DNA of 64,000 nucleotides from Arcicella aquatica (lineage in GTDB: Bacteria > Bacteroidota > Bacteroidia > Cytophagales > Spirosomataceae), in assembly GCF_034928825.1 (NCBI RefSeq), contig NZ_JAYFUL010000009.1, positions 62,001-126,000 on the forward strand. Direction: 5' to 3'. Below, in pieces: positions 40,646-50,065 of this stretch; position 1 is the first letter of the stretch, and the number at the start of each line of letters is the position of its first letter. A program made the position numbers and the translations under genes. Below the pieces are notes generated by a model. It saw only the letters and a list, made by a program, of their open reading frames with translations, did not search any database and had not been told where the DNA came from.

Positions 40646-41905
40646 ATGAAATTATTATTTATAACCCTAACCAGTGCCTTATTACTGAGTTGTACTGAAG
40701 ACTTATTACTAAGTCAATCTCTTTTAGATACTAAGGTGGAGCCAAGTATGGCTATCTACATTGGTAATGAAATAATCAAAAGTCAAAAGACTATTTCAAA
40801 AATTGAAACAGAGGTATATGCCCATGATTCAAAACTTTTGATTCATAACGGAATAGGTTATTGTGCTTATTACAGTAATCACACAAGTACCAATGAGGGA
40901 GCAGGCGGGCAATCCGTTAGGCTATCCGTTTTTGATATCAATAACCCTGTTGCTACCAAAAAAATATATGATGTTTTTGAAGAAAGCCACGTATATAGTA
41001 CTGTAAAACTTGATAAAAATACACCTTGTTATACGCCTGTTTTGTTTAAAACAGCAGATGGCAAGATTCGTATTTTATCTAAAATATATGTTAATCGAGT
41101 TCAAAGATATTATTATAGAGATTTTAATCCAGAAACAGCAACTTTTACAGACCCTCAAGTTTGTAAAATAGGTAATAGTAATTCTAAAGAAGTGGGTGAT
41201 TTTGATTTATCTTATGTCAAAGGACAAATAAAAAGTGCATTTAATGATAATTACAAGTTGAGTACAGATTTTATGTTTGCTACATCAGAGCCAGTTATTA
41301 CTAATGAAGGAACGTATATAGGTTTAACATTAGGTAAATTTACCGAAGACTGGAAAACAGACGAAGGCACTACTGTTATTATGAGGACTAAAGATGCTGG
41401 TAAGTCTTTTGAATTCATAGGAACCCCCAATCCTACAGGAGTAGTTTCAAAATATAATAAGCAAGCTGTTGAAGGAGCATTTCTATTTAATAATAATGAA
41501 GTTTTGATGCTCGGTAGAAATAGCACAGCAGGAATATTATTAACAAAAAGTATCGATGGTGCAAATACTTTCACTACGCCATATTCTCTTAATGATAGTT
41601 GTTCTTTTAAAACTATAGGCAGTAAAATGAATTTTATTAAAATTAGAGATGGTTTTTTATCTGCTTGGAATACTACTGAGAATTTTGGAAAGTTCAATGT
41701 AAGAACAGTACTTGAAATTCGATATGGGAAAAACAGTAATATATGTGGTAATGAAGCCAAAATTATCATTAAAAATGAATTTGGGTGTCATTATCCATCA
41801 ATTTATAAATATGAAGATAGCTATTACATTACCTATACAACAGATTCACGTCGTTTAAATAAAAATAGTACTGGAGAGATTGTATTTGCCAAACTTCCAT
41901 TTTAA
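40646..41905 (+). CDS. Lipoprotein with sialidase-like Asp-box repeats
   Basis: A 419-residue lipoprotein (lipobox LLLSC, Cys16). The mature region reads like a six-bladed beta-propeller. TKDAGKSFEFIG matches the Asp-box consensus S/T-x-D-x-G-x-S/T-W/F, and SIDGANTFTTP is a second, weaker box. GFLSAWNTTENFGKFNV and CHYPSIYKYEDSYYITYTTDSRR resemble later blades. The catalytic Arg triad of sialidases cannot be placed with confidence. It may trim or bind the nonulosonate-containing polymer, or be a non-enzymatic propeller. It sits between the NeuB fusion and transfer genes. Confidence 0.6.
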   Translation: MKLLFITLTSALLLSCTEDLLLSQSLLDTKVEPSMAIYIGNEIIKSQKTISKIETEVYAHDSKLLIHNGIGYCAYYSNHTSTNEGAGGQSVRLSVFDINNPVATKKIYDVFEESHVYSTVKLDKNTPCYTPVLFKTADGKIRILSKIYVNRVQRYYYRDFNPETATFTDPQVCKIGNSNSKEVGDFDLSYVKGQIKSAFNDNYKLSTDFMFATSEPVITNEGTYIGLTLGKFTEDWKTDEGTTVIMRTKDAGKSFEFIGTPNPTGVVSKYNKQAVEGAFLFNNNEVLMLGRNSTAGILLTKSIDGANTFTTPYSLNDSCSFKTIGSKMNFIKIRDGFLSAWNTTENFGKFNVRTVLEIRYGKNSNICGNEAKIIIKNEFGCHYPSIYKYEDSYYITYTTDSRRLNKNSTGEIVFAKLPF

Positions 41906-41922
41906 ATAATTTGGATTTCATT

Positions 41923-42504
41923 ATGAAAAAAATTAAAAATTTAATTCCTTCAAGCGTTAAGCAAGCTTTATATCTTTGGAAGGATTCTTTAGAATGGTTT
42001 TTCTTAAATAGAATTATTTCCTCTTTCCCATCTCAAAGAATAAGGATTGCTGTGCTCAATTATATGGGAGCTACCATTCCCAAATCTACAGCTGTTTATG
42101 GAGGAAATGAATATAGAAACCCTAAAGGACTTACAATTGGAGAAGGAACAGCCCTTGGTCATAGATGTATATTAGATGCAAGAATGGGGTTAGAAATCGG
42201 TGAAAATGTATGTTTTGGTACAGAGGTCATGATTTGGTCCCTACACCATGATTATAATGATTTGCATTTTAAGGCAGTGGGTGGAAAAGTAACCATCAAA
42301 AAATTCGCTTGGCTTGGCTCAAGATGTATTCTCTTACCGGGTGTAACAATTGGAGAAGGAGCAGTAGTTGCTGCAGGCGCAGTTGTAACAAAGGATGTTC
42401 CAGCTTATACTGTAGTAGGTGGAATACCTGCAAAGGCAATTGCCAAGAGAGATGAAAAAGAGTATGATTATTCACCGAATGGCTATAAGTTACATTTGGT
42501 TTAA
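41923..42504 (+). CDS. Left-handed beta-helix acyltransferase
   Basis: From the ATG at 41923, 193 residues. Hexapeptide repeats include LTIGEGTALGHRCILDARMGLEIGENVCFG, then WLGSRCILLPGVTIGEGAVVAAGAVVTKDVPAYTVVGGIPAKAI. Catalytic His is likely in HHDY. The N-terminal helix region (about 1-40) is membrane-adjacent. It belongs to the CatB/maltose-type O-acetyltransferase group and would acetylate a sugar of the repeat unit. A TTG at 41911 gives a longer but less likely start. Confidence 0.88.
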   Translation: MKKIKNLIPSSVKQALYLWKDSLEWFFLNRIISSFPSQRIRIAVLNYMGATIPKSTAVYGGNEYRNPKGLTIGEGTALGHRCILDARMGLEIGENVCFGTEVMIWSLHHDYNDLHFKAVGGKVTIKKFAWLGSRCILLPGVTIGEGAVVAAGAVVTKDVPAYTVVGGIPAKAIAKRDEKEYDYSPNGYKLHLV

Positions 42505-42532
42505 ATTGATGAATTGAAAACTATAGAGAACT

Positions 42533-43804
42533 ATGCTGGATGATAAGAATTATAAATATTATCAGATTTTAAAACAAAAACTTATTTTTTTAAATGATGG
42601 CATCGACTTTAGCAAAGTTTTGGCTCATGACATAGCAAGAATTGCTTTTAAACAAAGTAGTTTAGGCATATTTAGAGAGATATTATACAATTTTGGTTCA
42701 GAAATTGATTTTACTGATCTAAGAAAAGCTATGGAAAATAACAGATTTGTATGTTTATATTCTGTTGATAGAAGTGATTACAGCCATCAAATAGCACAAA
42801 CATTTCAGGGAATCAATAAATATGAAGCTGTATTGTTAGGAAAGCTGCCAAGAAATAAAACATTCAAGCCTTTCAGAATTTTAAATGCTATTTTTTTTAC
42901 TTTGTTTAAAGTTGGTATCGGCAAAGAAAGCCTTAGTACTATATTTTTTCTGGCAAGTAAAATAGTATCTTATAAGAATAGCCAAGAATCATTAAAAAAA
43001 CAATTTGAAGGTTTTGATTATTCCGATAAAACTTATGTTTCATTCAACAGTGCTTATACATTTGAGAGCCTGATTACTCAATTTTTTAATATTGCTCAGT
43101 GCCCAACTGTATCCCTTTCTCATAGTTTCTTTGTGAATTATAAAAAATTTATTCCATTAGATATTATTAATGCGGAATGTATTACCGCTCAGAAACTTTT
43201 AGTTTGGGGAGAAACATCCAAGCATGATTTAAAAGTAACACATAAAGTACCAGAGAATATTATTGAAATAGCAGGTAATCCTAAGTATAGTAAAAAACCA
43301 ATTAGATTAAAAAATAGCTTTAAAAGATGCGTTGTCTTATTAGGTAGAAAAATTTATGAAGATACTAATATTGACATTGTAAAAATCTTGAAAGACTTTC
43401 TTGTTATTGAACCTAACATACAATTCGAACTTAAATTACATTTATCGTTAGATAAGGCGTTTTATGAAGGATTATGCGAAGGAAGTAGTATAACTGTAAT
43501 AGATGGTAAGGAATCCCTTGTTGAATTGTTTGAGAACAAAGGATATGATTTTTCTATTGTTAATAATTCTACGGCATATTATGAAGCATTATATTATGAT
43601 TTAATCTGCTTTAGGTATCAACCAGCAGAAAATGAAATATTTGTTGGTATGGACGATAATTTTAGTGATGTAGATACTTTATTAGAAAGGATTAATTATT
43701 TTAAACAAGCTGATTTGACCCAATTAAATGTCTCTTTAGAACAACTTTTAAAAGATACTATCGGTATGGGAGTTAATAGGTATAAAGAGATACTTGAAGC
43801 CTAG
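42533..43804 (+). CDS. Unrecognised GT-B-like protein, possible glycosyltransferase
   Basis: A 423-residue soluble protein with no certain family. PTVSLSHSFFVN, LLVWGETSKHDLKV and IIEIAGNPKYS recall the linker and donor-side segments of CDP-glycerol or polysialyl-type GT-B enzymes. KESLVELFENKGYDFSIVNNSTAYYEALYYDLICFRY resembles the late nucleotide-binding part where the sugar donor is held. No membrane helix. It lies between an acyltransferase and the flippase, where sugar-linking enzymes are expected. A nonulosonate transferase is possible, but this is inference. Confidence 0.5.
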   Translation: MLDDKNYKYYQILKQKLIFLNDGIDFSKVLAHDIARIAFKQSSLGIFREILYNFGSEIDFTDLRKAMENNRFVCLYSVDRSDYSHQIAQTFQGINKYEAVLLGKLPRNKTFKPFRILNAIFFTLFKVGIGKESLSTIFFLASKIVSYKNSQESLKKQFEGFDYSDKTYVSFNSAYTFESLITQFFNIAQCPTVSLSHSFFVNYKKFIPLDIINAECITAQKLLVWGETSKHDLKVTHKVPENIIEIAGNPKYSKKPIRLKNSFKRCVVLLGRKIYEDTNIDIVKILKDFLVIEPNIQFELKLHLSLDKAFYEGLCEGSSITVIDGKESLVELFENKGYDFSIVNNSTAYYEALYYDLICFRYQPAENEIFVGMDDNFSDVDTLLERINYFKQADLTQLNVSLEQLLKDTIGMGVNRYKEILEA

Positions 43805-43828
43805 TAAGTAGTAATAAAACTTTGCACA

Positions 43829-45349
43829 ATGAGTAATATAAAAAATATTTTTAGTGGGGTGGCATGGAGTCTTATTTGTAATGTTACAAATGCTGCTTAC
43901 GGTTTTTTTTCAGTACCACTTTTGTTGACCTATTTTGGTAAAGAAAAATATGGCTTGATAGGAATCGCTATTTCAGTGAATATCTATCTGAAAATCCTTG
44001 ATATGGGATTTTCATCGGGAAATGTAAAGTTTTTCTCTTCTTACCTCGTCAAGAATGATTATGACGGACTAAGAAAATTATTCCAATCTAGTTTATTATT
44101 TTATCTTGTAATCGCTTTTGTGAATGCCTTAGTGCTAGTGGGTTTGAGCTTGTTTTCTTCTCAGATATTTCATTTAAGCGCTACAGATGATGAAATTTTT
44201 AAGCAATTAATATACATTCTTATTATCACTTCTTTTCCTGTTTGGGGAGGAAATGTAATGGAACAATTATTACGATCTAATGATTTAGTAGGATGGCAAC
44301 AAAGAATATTGTTGTTAACTAAAGTGGCTCAGTTAGTAGTATTATTCCTTACTATTTATTTAAAGCTTAACATTATTTCATTTTTTGCACTTAATACCTT
44401 TTGTTCTGTTATAAATATTCCCTTTTATGCGAGCAGAATCAATAAATTAAATTTAGGAATATCCTTTTTACCCAAATATTATAAACAAGCTATGGCAGAA
44501 GTATTGCCTTATTGCTTAAGTATTTTTTCTTTTGGGATATTCCAATTTTCTGCCAACTATCTACGACCAGTATTTTTAGGAATAAAGTTGGGTTTAACTA
44601 GCGTTAGTGATTATAGGGTAGTAGAGGGTATTGCAAACCTTATCTTAATATTAGGCTCTAGTTTTGTGGGGGTTATTTTACCGCATGCTACAAAAGTGAG
44701 AGAGTTGGGGGATAAAGCAAGTGAGATGAAAATAGCCATGGACGGTACTAGGTATATTACAATTTTTCTAGGCTTGATAGTTTTCGGATTTACGCTTTCT
44801 TCCAAAGAACTTATTATTTTGTATGTAGGAGAGAAAAATGCCTATTTAGTACCATGGCTTAATTTATGGGTGTTTTCATTGTTAGGACTACATAACTCAG
44901 CATTATCAAGCTTGGTATTGGTTAGTAATTCTTTGCGAACAATTATATATATGTCGGCATTTTCAACGATATTCTCGCTTACACTTGCTTGGTTTTTAAT
45001 GGATAGTTTTGGGATGGGTGGAGTTATCATTTCATATACCTGTTATGTAGTATTTCAAGTATCTTATTATTACATTTATTATTATCCAACTAAATTGAAA
45101 TACAACTCATTTAAGATATTTACTGAATCATTCCTATTTCCCATTGCTGTAATTGGTTTTATTGGAATAGCAGTAAAATGGATTTTTTCGATGCAGACAA
45201 TAAGTAATATATGGCTACTTATCATTGTAAAAGAATCTGTTTTTGCGCTAATTGCTTTAGTCATTATTTACCAATTTTTATTTACAAAAAGTGATAAGCA
45301 ATATATAATTGCTTTTGTTTCTAAATTTTTGAAGAAAGATTTAAAGTAG
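43829..45349 (+). CDS. Wzx-type polysaccharide flippase
   Basis: A 506-residue MOP-superfamily transporter with 12-14 hydrophobic segments. The start, IFSGVAWSLICNVTNAAYGFFSVPLLLTYFG, is typical of Wzx/RfbX. It would flip the undecaprenyl-linked repeat unit to the periplasmic face. It directly follows the orphan GT-B-like gene (24 bp) and precedes the polymerase, the usual Wzx/Wzy order. Confidence 0.9.
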   Translation: MSNIKNIFSGVAWSLICNVTNAAYGFFSVPLLLTYFGKEKYGLIGIAISVNIYLKILDMGFSSGNVKFFSSYLVKNDYDGLRKLFQSSLLFYLVIAFVNALVLVGLSLFSSQIFHLSATDDEIFKQLIYILIITSFPVWGGNVMEQLLRSNDLVGWQQRILLLTKVAQLVVLFLTIYLKLNIISFFALNTFCSVINIPFYASRINKLNLGISFLPKYYKQAMAEVLPYCLSIFSFGIFQFSANYLRPVFLGIKLGLTSVSDYRVVEGIANLILILGSSFVGVILPHATKVRELGDKASEMKIAMDGTRYITIFLGLIVFGFTLSSKELIILYVGEKNAYLVPWLNLWVFSLLGLHNSALSSLVLVSNSLRTIIYMSAFSTIFSLTLAWFLMDSFGMGGVIISYTCYVVFQVSYYYIYYYPTKLKYNSFKIFTESFLFPIAVIGFIGIAVKWIFSMQTISNIWLLIIVKESVFALIALVIIYQFLFTKSDKQYIIAFVSKFLKKDLK

Positions 45350-45424
45350 TTTTGGCATTTGTTCAAATCTTATTGCATTTTATTTAGATTAAGATTAATA
45401 ATAGAATAGTTAAATTATACAAAA

Positions 45425-46819
45425 ATGGAGGGATTGCTTATACAGTTATTTGCGTTTTTCATTGTATTTCGCATGTACAAAGCTGAAGGTGTGGATAGAC
45501 TAGCATGGTTTATGTTTGGTATACTGTTTATCTCGGATAATTTTGTAATGTTTCAAGCATATCCAACTACCTCATCTAGATTTTTTATTTTTTTTTTATT
45601 TTTAATACAATTAGTAAAAAGCAAATTTTGGGTAAAAGTAAAATACTTCCCTTTAAAGGCTAGTACAACGTCAATCCTCATAGGTTTTTTGATTATTGCT
45701 TTATTTGACTCAAGACTTAATCTTAATCTTGTTAAGATTTTAAACAGAAGTTTAGGCTATTTTTTTGATAATTTTTTTATAATGGTACTAACATTTATGT
45801 TAGTAAGAGACATCAATGATTTTATAAAAATTTATAGAATTATCTTATTCTTTTTCCTTGCCTTTGGTGTATATGGATTTTATAACTACGTAACAGGGAA
45901 TAATTTTTATTCAGCGTTTGTCAGCCATGCTTTTGATAGTGTTGATTATGCTGAAGTATATATGTCTGGTCACGATGGACGATATAGGATTACCTCTTTC
46001 ACATGGCACCCCATTTACTACGGTTTTCTATTAACAATAGCAATCCTCATGAATATTTTCTTGTTAGGTAACCTATCTTTCAAGAAAACAAATAAGAATC
46101 TTTTTATTGCCACCCTATTGATTTTATTAATCAATTTGTTTCTGGTTAATTCAAGGACACCTTTCTTTGCATTTTTAGGAGGAGCTGCGGTCTATTTTAT
46201 ATGGGGACTAGAGTTGGGCAAGAAAATACAAATTGCCTTTATTACAATTTTTGTGATGAATTTGGCTATTACTTTCATTCCTCAGGTTAATGAGTTTGTA
46301 AGTAACTCTTTTGATACTTTTTCTAGTAAAGGCTCTAAACTTGAAGGTAGTTCCGTGGAACTTAGAAATTATCAGCTAGCTTCCTCTGTATTGATTTTTA
46401 ACAAAAGCCCAATAACAGGAAATGGTTTTTCATACATAGAAGAAAATTTAGGATTTAAAGGAAAAGTAGAAGAAAGAGCCAGTGACTCATCTTTTGCAGG
46501 ATTTGAAAGTTATCTCTATAAACTTTTGATTGAACAAGGCATTGTAGGGATGGTTACTCAACTAATCTTTTCAATAGCGCTTATCTTATATTTAATACGT
46601 AATTATCTGTTTGCTAAAAGTAGTTTTGCGAAGAGACTTGCCATACTCACCTTAGGGATGTTCTTAAGTTTTCTATTATTTATATTTGGAACAGGTGACT
46701 TAGGAACCTTTAAAGTCTTTATGGCTATTTTAGGAATAAACATAAAAGGATTGGAATACTTTAAGTATGCAGATAGAAAAAAAGATGATTTTCAGACGGA
46801 AAAGTTTATACCTGTATAG
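45425..46819 (+). CDS. O-antigen polymerase/ligase-like membrane protein (Wzy)
   Basis: A 464-residue protein with about 10 transmembrane helices and a large periplasmic loop. HDGRYRITSFTWHPIYYGFLLTIAI and NLFLVNSRTPFFAFLGGAAVYF match the Wzy/WaaL core, and the loop near NEFVSNSFDTFSSKGSKLEGSSVELRN carries the expected acidic and Arg residues. It would link repeat units. The position after the flippase supports the polymerase role. Confidence 0.85.
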   Translation: MEGLLIQLFAFFIVFRMYKAEGVDRLAWFMFGILFISDNFVMFQAYPTTSSRFFIFFLFLIQLVKSKFWVKVKYFPLKASTTSILIGFLIIALFDSRLNLNLVKILNRSLGYFFDNFFIMVLTFMLVRDINDFIKIYRIILFFFLAFGVYGFYNYVTGNNFYSAFVSHAFDSVDYAEVYMSGHDGRYRITSFTWHPIYYGFLLTIAILMNIFLLGNLSFKKTNKNLFIATLLILLINLFLVNSRTPFFAFLGGAAVYFIWGLELGKKIQIAFITIFVMNLAITFIPQVNEFVSNSFDTFSSKGSKLEGSSVELRNYQLASSVLIFNKSPITGNGFSYIEENLGFKGKVEERASDSSFAGFESYLYKLLIEQGIVGMVTQLIFSIALILYLIRNYLFAKSSFAKRLAILTLGMFLSFLLFIFGTGDLGTFKVFMAILGINIKGLEYFKYADRKKDDFQTEKFIPV

Positions 46820-46917
46820 TTGACTATAGAAATAAAAAAAACAAATAAGCCGATGTAAATTCAATTGAAAATTGGATAATTCTGTAAACAAATTTATACA
46901 AATAGATTACAAGTAAT

Positions 46918-47895
46918 ATGACAGACACACTAAATGAAAATACTTTAGCTATTGTTATACCTGCGTATAAACACAACTTTCTGAGAGCAACCTTAGAATC
47001 TCTTAATCAACAAACCAATAAAAACTTCACGGTGTACATAGGAGATGACAACAGCCCAGAAAAATTGTGGGATATTGTTGCTGATTTTACCACTTCATTG
47101 AATATTAATTATAAAAAATTCGAGGAAAATTTAGGAGGTAAAGATTTAGTAAGTCATTGGAATAGGTGCATCGAATTGGTAAAAGAAGAAACATGGATAT
47201 GGCTCTTTTCTGATGATGATTTGCTAGGCTTGAATTGTGTAGAAACCTTTTATAAGTATATAGATAATAACCCAGCAATAGAATTAGTTCATTTTCCTGT
47301 CAAGATAATAAACCAAGATGGGATAGAAATAGAAAATTTTGGACATTCCAAGGAATTCCCACCCGTACTCACAAGTGCAGAGTTTTATGCTGAAAAAACC
47401 AAAGGAAACATCCAAAGCTTCGTAGTAGAATATGTATTTAAACGTACCCTTTTTGAACAGGAAGATGGATTGGTCAATTTTGATTTAGCTTGGTGCGCTG
47501 ACGATGCCACTTGGGTAAAATTTTCAAGAAAAAGTGGCATTTATACTGTAGAAGGGGCATACGTTTATTGGAGATATAGTGGACTAAATATATCATCTCT
47601 AACGGGTAATCTTTCTGTACTACATAGAAAACTAGAAGCCAAATTAAGTTATGTATCTTGGGTTAATGCGTTTTTTAAAAAGCATGGAATCACACACACA
47701 CTTGATAAGGTTTCATTAACAAATTGGTTTTTGCTTGAGGTTAAGGAAAATCGACAATTACCGATTCTGAATCGTTTGAAAATAACATACCATTATACAA
47801 ATCGCTTATTGGGTATTTTAGGTGCTTTTATTTCTTGCTTATATATTTTAGCTTTTTCTGCAAAAAAAGGATTATTATTTGTGAAATCAAGCTAG
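46918..47895 (+). CDS. Glycosyltransferase family 2
   Basis: A 325-residue GT-A enzyme: IVIPAYKHNFLRATLESLNQQTNKNFTVYIGDDNSPE is the nucleotide-binding start; WLFSDDDLLG has the DxD metal motif (about 99-102); and AWCADDATWVKFSR is the base region. A hydrophobic helix near the C-terminus (ILGAFISCLYILAFSA) suggests membrane contact. It acts in repeat-unit assembly; donor and acceptor are unknown. Confidence 0.9.
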   Translation: MTDTLNENTLAIVIPAYKHNFLRATLESLNQQTNKNFTVYIGDDNSPEKLWDIVADFTTSLNINYKKFEENLGGKDLVSHWNRCIELVKEETWIWLFSDDDLLGLNCVETFYKYIDNNPAIELVHFPVKIINQDGIEIENFGHSKEFPPVLTSAEFYAEKTKGNIQSFVVEYVFKRTLFEQEDGLVNFDLAWCADDATWVKFSRKSGIYTVEGAYVYWRYSGLNISSLTGNLSVLHRKLEAKLSYVSWVNAFFKKHGITHTLDKVSLTNWFLLEVKENRQLPILNRLKITYHYTNRLLGILGAFISCLYILAFSAKKGLLFVKSS

Positions 47896-47991
47896 AAATA
47901 GATAAAGTAAGTAAGGATAAATGGCTATGTGATTAAGCATCACATATAAAATCAAGAATAGCCTTTAGAGTATTAAAAATTATAACAGTTT

Positions 47992-49047
47992 ATGAAAAAA
48001 ACGCTTTTAATAACAGGTGGAGCAGGATTTATTGGTTCTCATGTGGTTCGGTTATTTGTTAATAACTATCCTGATTATACCATTGTCAACCTTGACAAAT
48101 TGACTTATGCTGGCAACCTTGAGAATTTGAAAGATATAGAAGATAAGCCTAATTATATCTTTGAAAAAGGAGACATCGTTGATGCAGACTTTATCAATCA
48201 ACTCTTTGACAAATATCAATTTGATGGAGTAATTCACCTAGCGGCAGAATCACATGTTGATAGGTCAATTGCTGAACCAATGGCCTTTGTAATGACCAAT
48301 GTGGTGGGTACTTGCAACTTATTGAATGCTGCTAAAAACGCTTGGAAAGAAGGTGGATATGAAGGAAAACGCTTTTATCACGTTTCTACCGATGAAGTTT
48401 ATGGAGAGTTACATAACCCAGAAGACTTCTTTACAGAAACCACTCCTTACGACCCACGTTCTCCTTATTCAGCTTCAAAGGCTTCTTCAGACCACTTTGT
48501 AAGAGCTTATGGTAATACCTATAAATTGCCAGTAGTAATTACCAATTGCTCAAACAATTATGGACCAAACCATTTCCCTGAAAAATTATTACCATTGATG
48601 ATTAACAACATCTTGCACAATAAACCATTGCCAGTATATGGAAAAGGTGAAAATGTAAGAGACTGGTTGTTTGTGGTAGACCATGCAAGAGCTATCGATA
48701 CCGTGTTCCATAACGGGGTATTAGGTGAAACCTACAATATCGGTGGTTTTAACGAATGGAAGAATATCGACATCGTAAAGTTGGTTTGCAAAACCATGGA
48801 TAGCAAACTAGGCAGAGAAGAGGGTACTTCTGAAAAACTGATTACTTATGTAACCGACCGTGCAGGGCATGATTTAAGATATGCCATCGATGCTACTAAA
48901 ATCATGAAAGAATTGGGATGGGAACCCTCTTTACAATTTGAAGAAGGACTTGATAAAACCGTAACATGGTTCTTGGATAACCAAGAATGGCTTGATAATG
49001 TTACTTCTGGTAATTACCAAGATTATTATAAAAAAATGTACTCTTAA
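47992..49047 (+). CDS. rmlB: dTDP-glucose 4,6-dehydratase
   Basis: A 351-residue extended SDR: the NAD site TGGAGFIGSHVV is at 8-19, STDEVYGEL holds the Asp-Glu catalytic pair, and YSASKASSD carries YxxxK. It is the second step of dTDP-L-rhamnose synthesis. Followed by rmlA, rmlC and rmlD in order. A long hairpin of repeated words lies in the 88-bp gap to rmlA. Confidence 0.96.
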   Translation: MKKTLLITGGAGFIGSHVVRLFVNNYPDYTIVNLDKLTYAGNLENLKDIEDKPNYIFEKGDIVDADFINQLFDKYQFDGVIHLAAESHVDRSIAEPMAFVMTNVVGTCNLLNAAKNAWKEGGYEGKRFYHVSTDEVYGELHNPEDFFTETTPYDPRSPYSASKASSDHFVRAYGNTYKLPVVITNCSNNYGPNHFPEKLLPLMINNILHNKPLPVYGKGENVRDWLFVVDHARAIDTVFHNGVLGETYNIGGFNEWKNIDIVKLVCKTMDSKLGREEGTSEKLITYVTDRAGHDLRYAIDATKIMKELGWEPSLQFEEGLDKTVTWFLDNQEWLDNVTSGNYQDYYKKMYS

Positions 49048-49057
49048 ATGGTTTTAA

Positions 49058-49109
49058 GCGATAGGCTATAAGCAACAAGCATTTAATGCCATTGCTTAAA
49101 GCCTATCGC
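49058..49109 (+). repeat. Long hairpin between rmlB and rmlA
   Basis: GCGATAGGCTATAAGCAA (49058-49075) pairs with TTGCTTAAAGCCTATCGC (49092-49109) with one mismatch. Words like AGCCTA and AAGC recur around it. No T run follows, so rmlA is probably still co-transcribed. Confidence 0.7.
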
Positions 49110-49135
49110 CTACAGCCTAAAGCTATAAGAAAGAT

Positions 49136-49996
49136 ATGAAAGGAATTATTCTGGCAGGCGGTTCAGGTACACGTTTGCACCCTCTTACCCTAGCCGTTAG
49201 TAAACAGTTAATGCCTGTTTACGACAAACCCATGATTTATTACCCGCTTTCTATTTTGATGTTGGCGGGCATCAAAGAAATATTGATTATTTCTACTCCC
49301 CATGATTTACCTCATTTCAAGAAATTGTTAGGAGATGGCTCACAGATAGGTTGTAGATTTGAATATGCTGAACAACCATTGCCTAATGGATTAGCACAGG
49401 CTTTTGTGATTGGAGAAGAGTTTATTGGTGATGACAAAGTAGCCTTGGTATTGGGTGATAATATTTTCTATGGTAGTGGTTTGAGTAAATTGTTACAAGC
49501 CAACAATGACCCAGATGGTGGAGTAGTATATGCTTATCAGGTGCATGACCCAGAGAGATATGGGGTAGTAGAGTTTGATGATGATTTCAATGTGCTTTCG
49601 ATTGAAGAGAAGCCAGTGACTCCTAAATCAAACTATGCAGTACCGGGTTTGTATTTCTATGACAATTCAGTGGTAGAGATTGCCAAGAATATTGCTCCTT
49701 CGCCAAGAGGGGAATATGAGATTACGGATGTCAACAAAGAATACTTGAAGCAAGGGAAGTTGAAAGTGGGAGTGTTGAACAGAGGGACAGCATGGCTGGA
49801 TACAGGAACATTTGTATCATTGATGCAAGCGGGACAGTTTGTACAAGTCATTGAAGAGCGACAAGGATTAAAGGTAGGTTGTATAGAAGAGGTAGCCTAC
49901 AGAATGGGATTCATTGATGAGGTGCAACTCAAGAAAATAGCTGAACCGCTGGTAAAAAGTGGGTATGGAAAATATCTGCTTGGGTTGTTATCTTAG
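49136..49996 (+). CDS. rmlA: Glucose-1-phosphate thymidylyltransferase
   Basis: A 286-residue short RmlA: KGIILAGGSGTRLHPLT is the signature, LVLGDNIFYG has the metal Asp, SIEEKPVTPKSNYAVPGLYFYD is the sugar-binding region, and GTAWLDTGTF follows. First step of dTDP-L-rhamnose synthesis. Confidence 0.97.
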   Translation: MKGIILAGGSGTRLHPLTLAVSKQLMPVYDKPMIYYPLSILMLAGIKEILIISTPHDLPHFKKLLGDGSQIGCRFEYAEQPLPNGLAQAFVIGEEFIGDDKVALVLGDNIFYGSGLSKLLQANNDPDGGVVYAYQVHDPERYGVVEFDDDFNVLSIEEKPVTPKSNYAVPGLYFYDNSVVEIAKNIAPSPRGEYEITDVNKEYLKQGKLKVGVLNRGTAWLDTGTFVSLMQAGQFVQVIEERQGLKVGCIEEVAYRMGFIDEVQLKKIAEPLVKSGYGKYLLGLLS

Positions 49997-50065
49997 TGCT
50001 TAACTGTATTTTAAATATTATTTTTTCTGAAAATTATCAGTGCCCACAGCACAAAAATATGTATT

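Noticed and set aside
41251..41769. 172-codon antisense frame inside the sialidase-like gene
   Set aside because: The sense frame has a lipobox and Asp-boxes; the antisense frame has no features.
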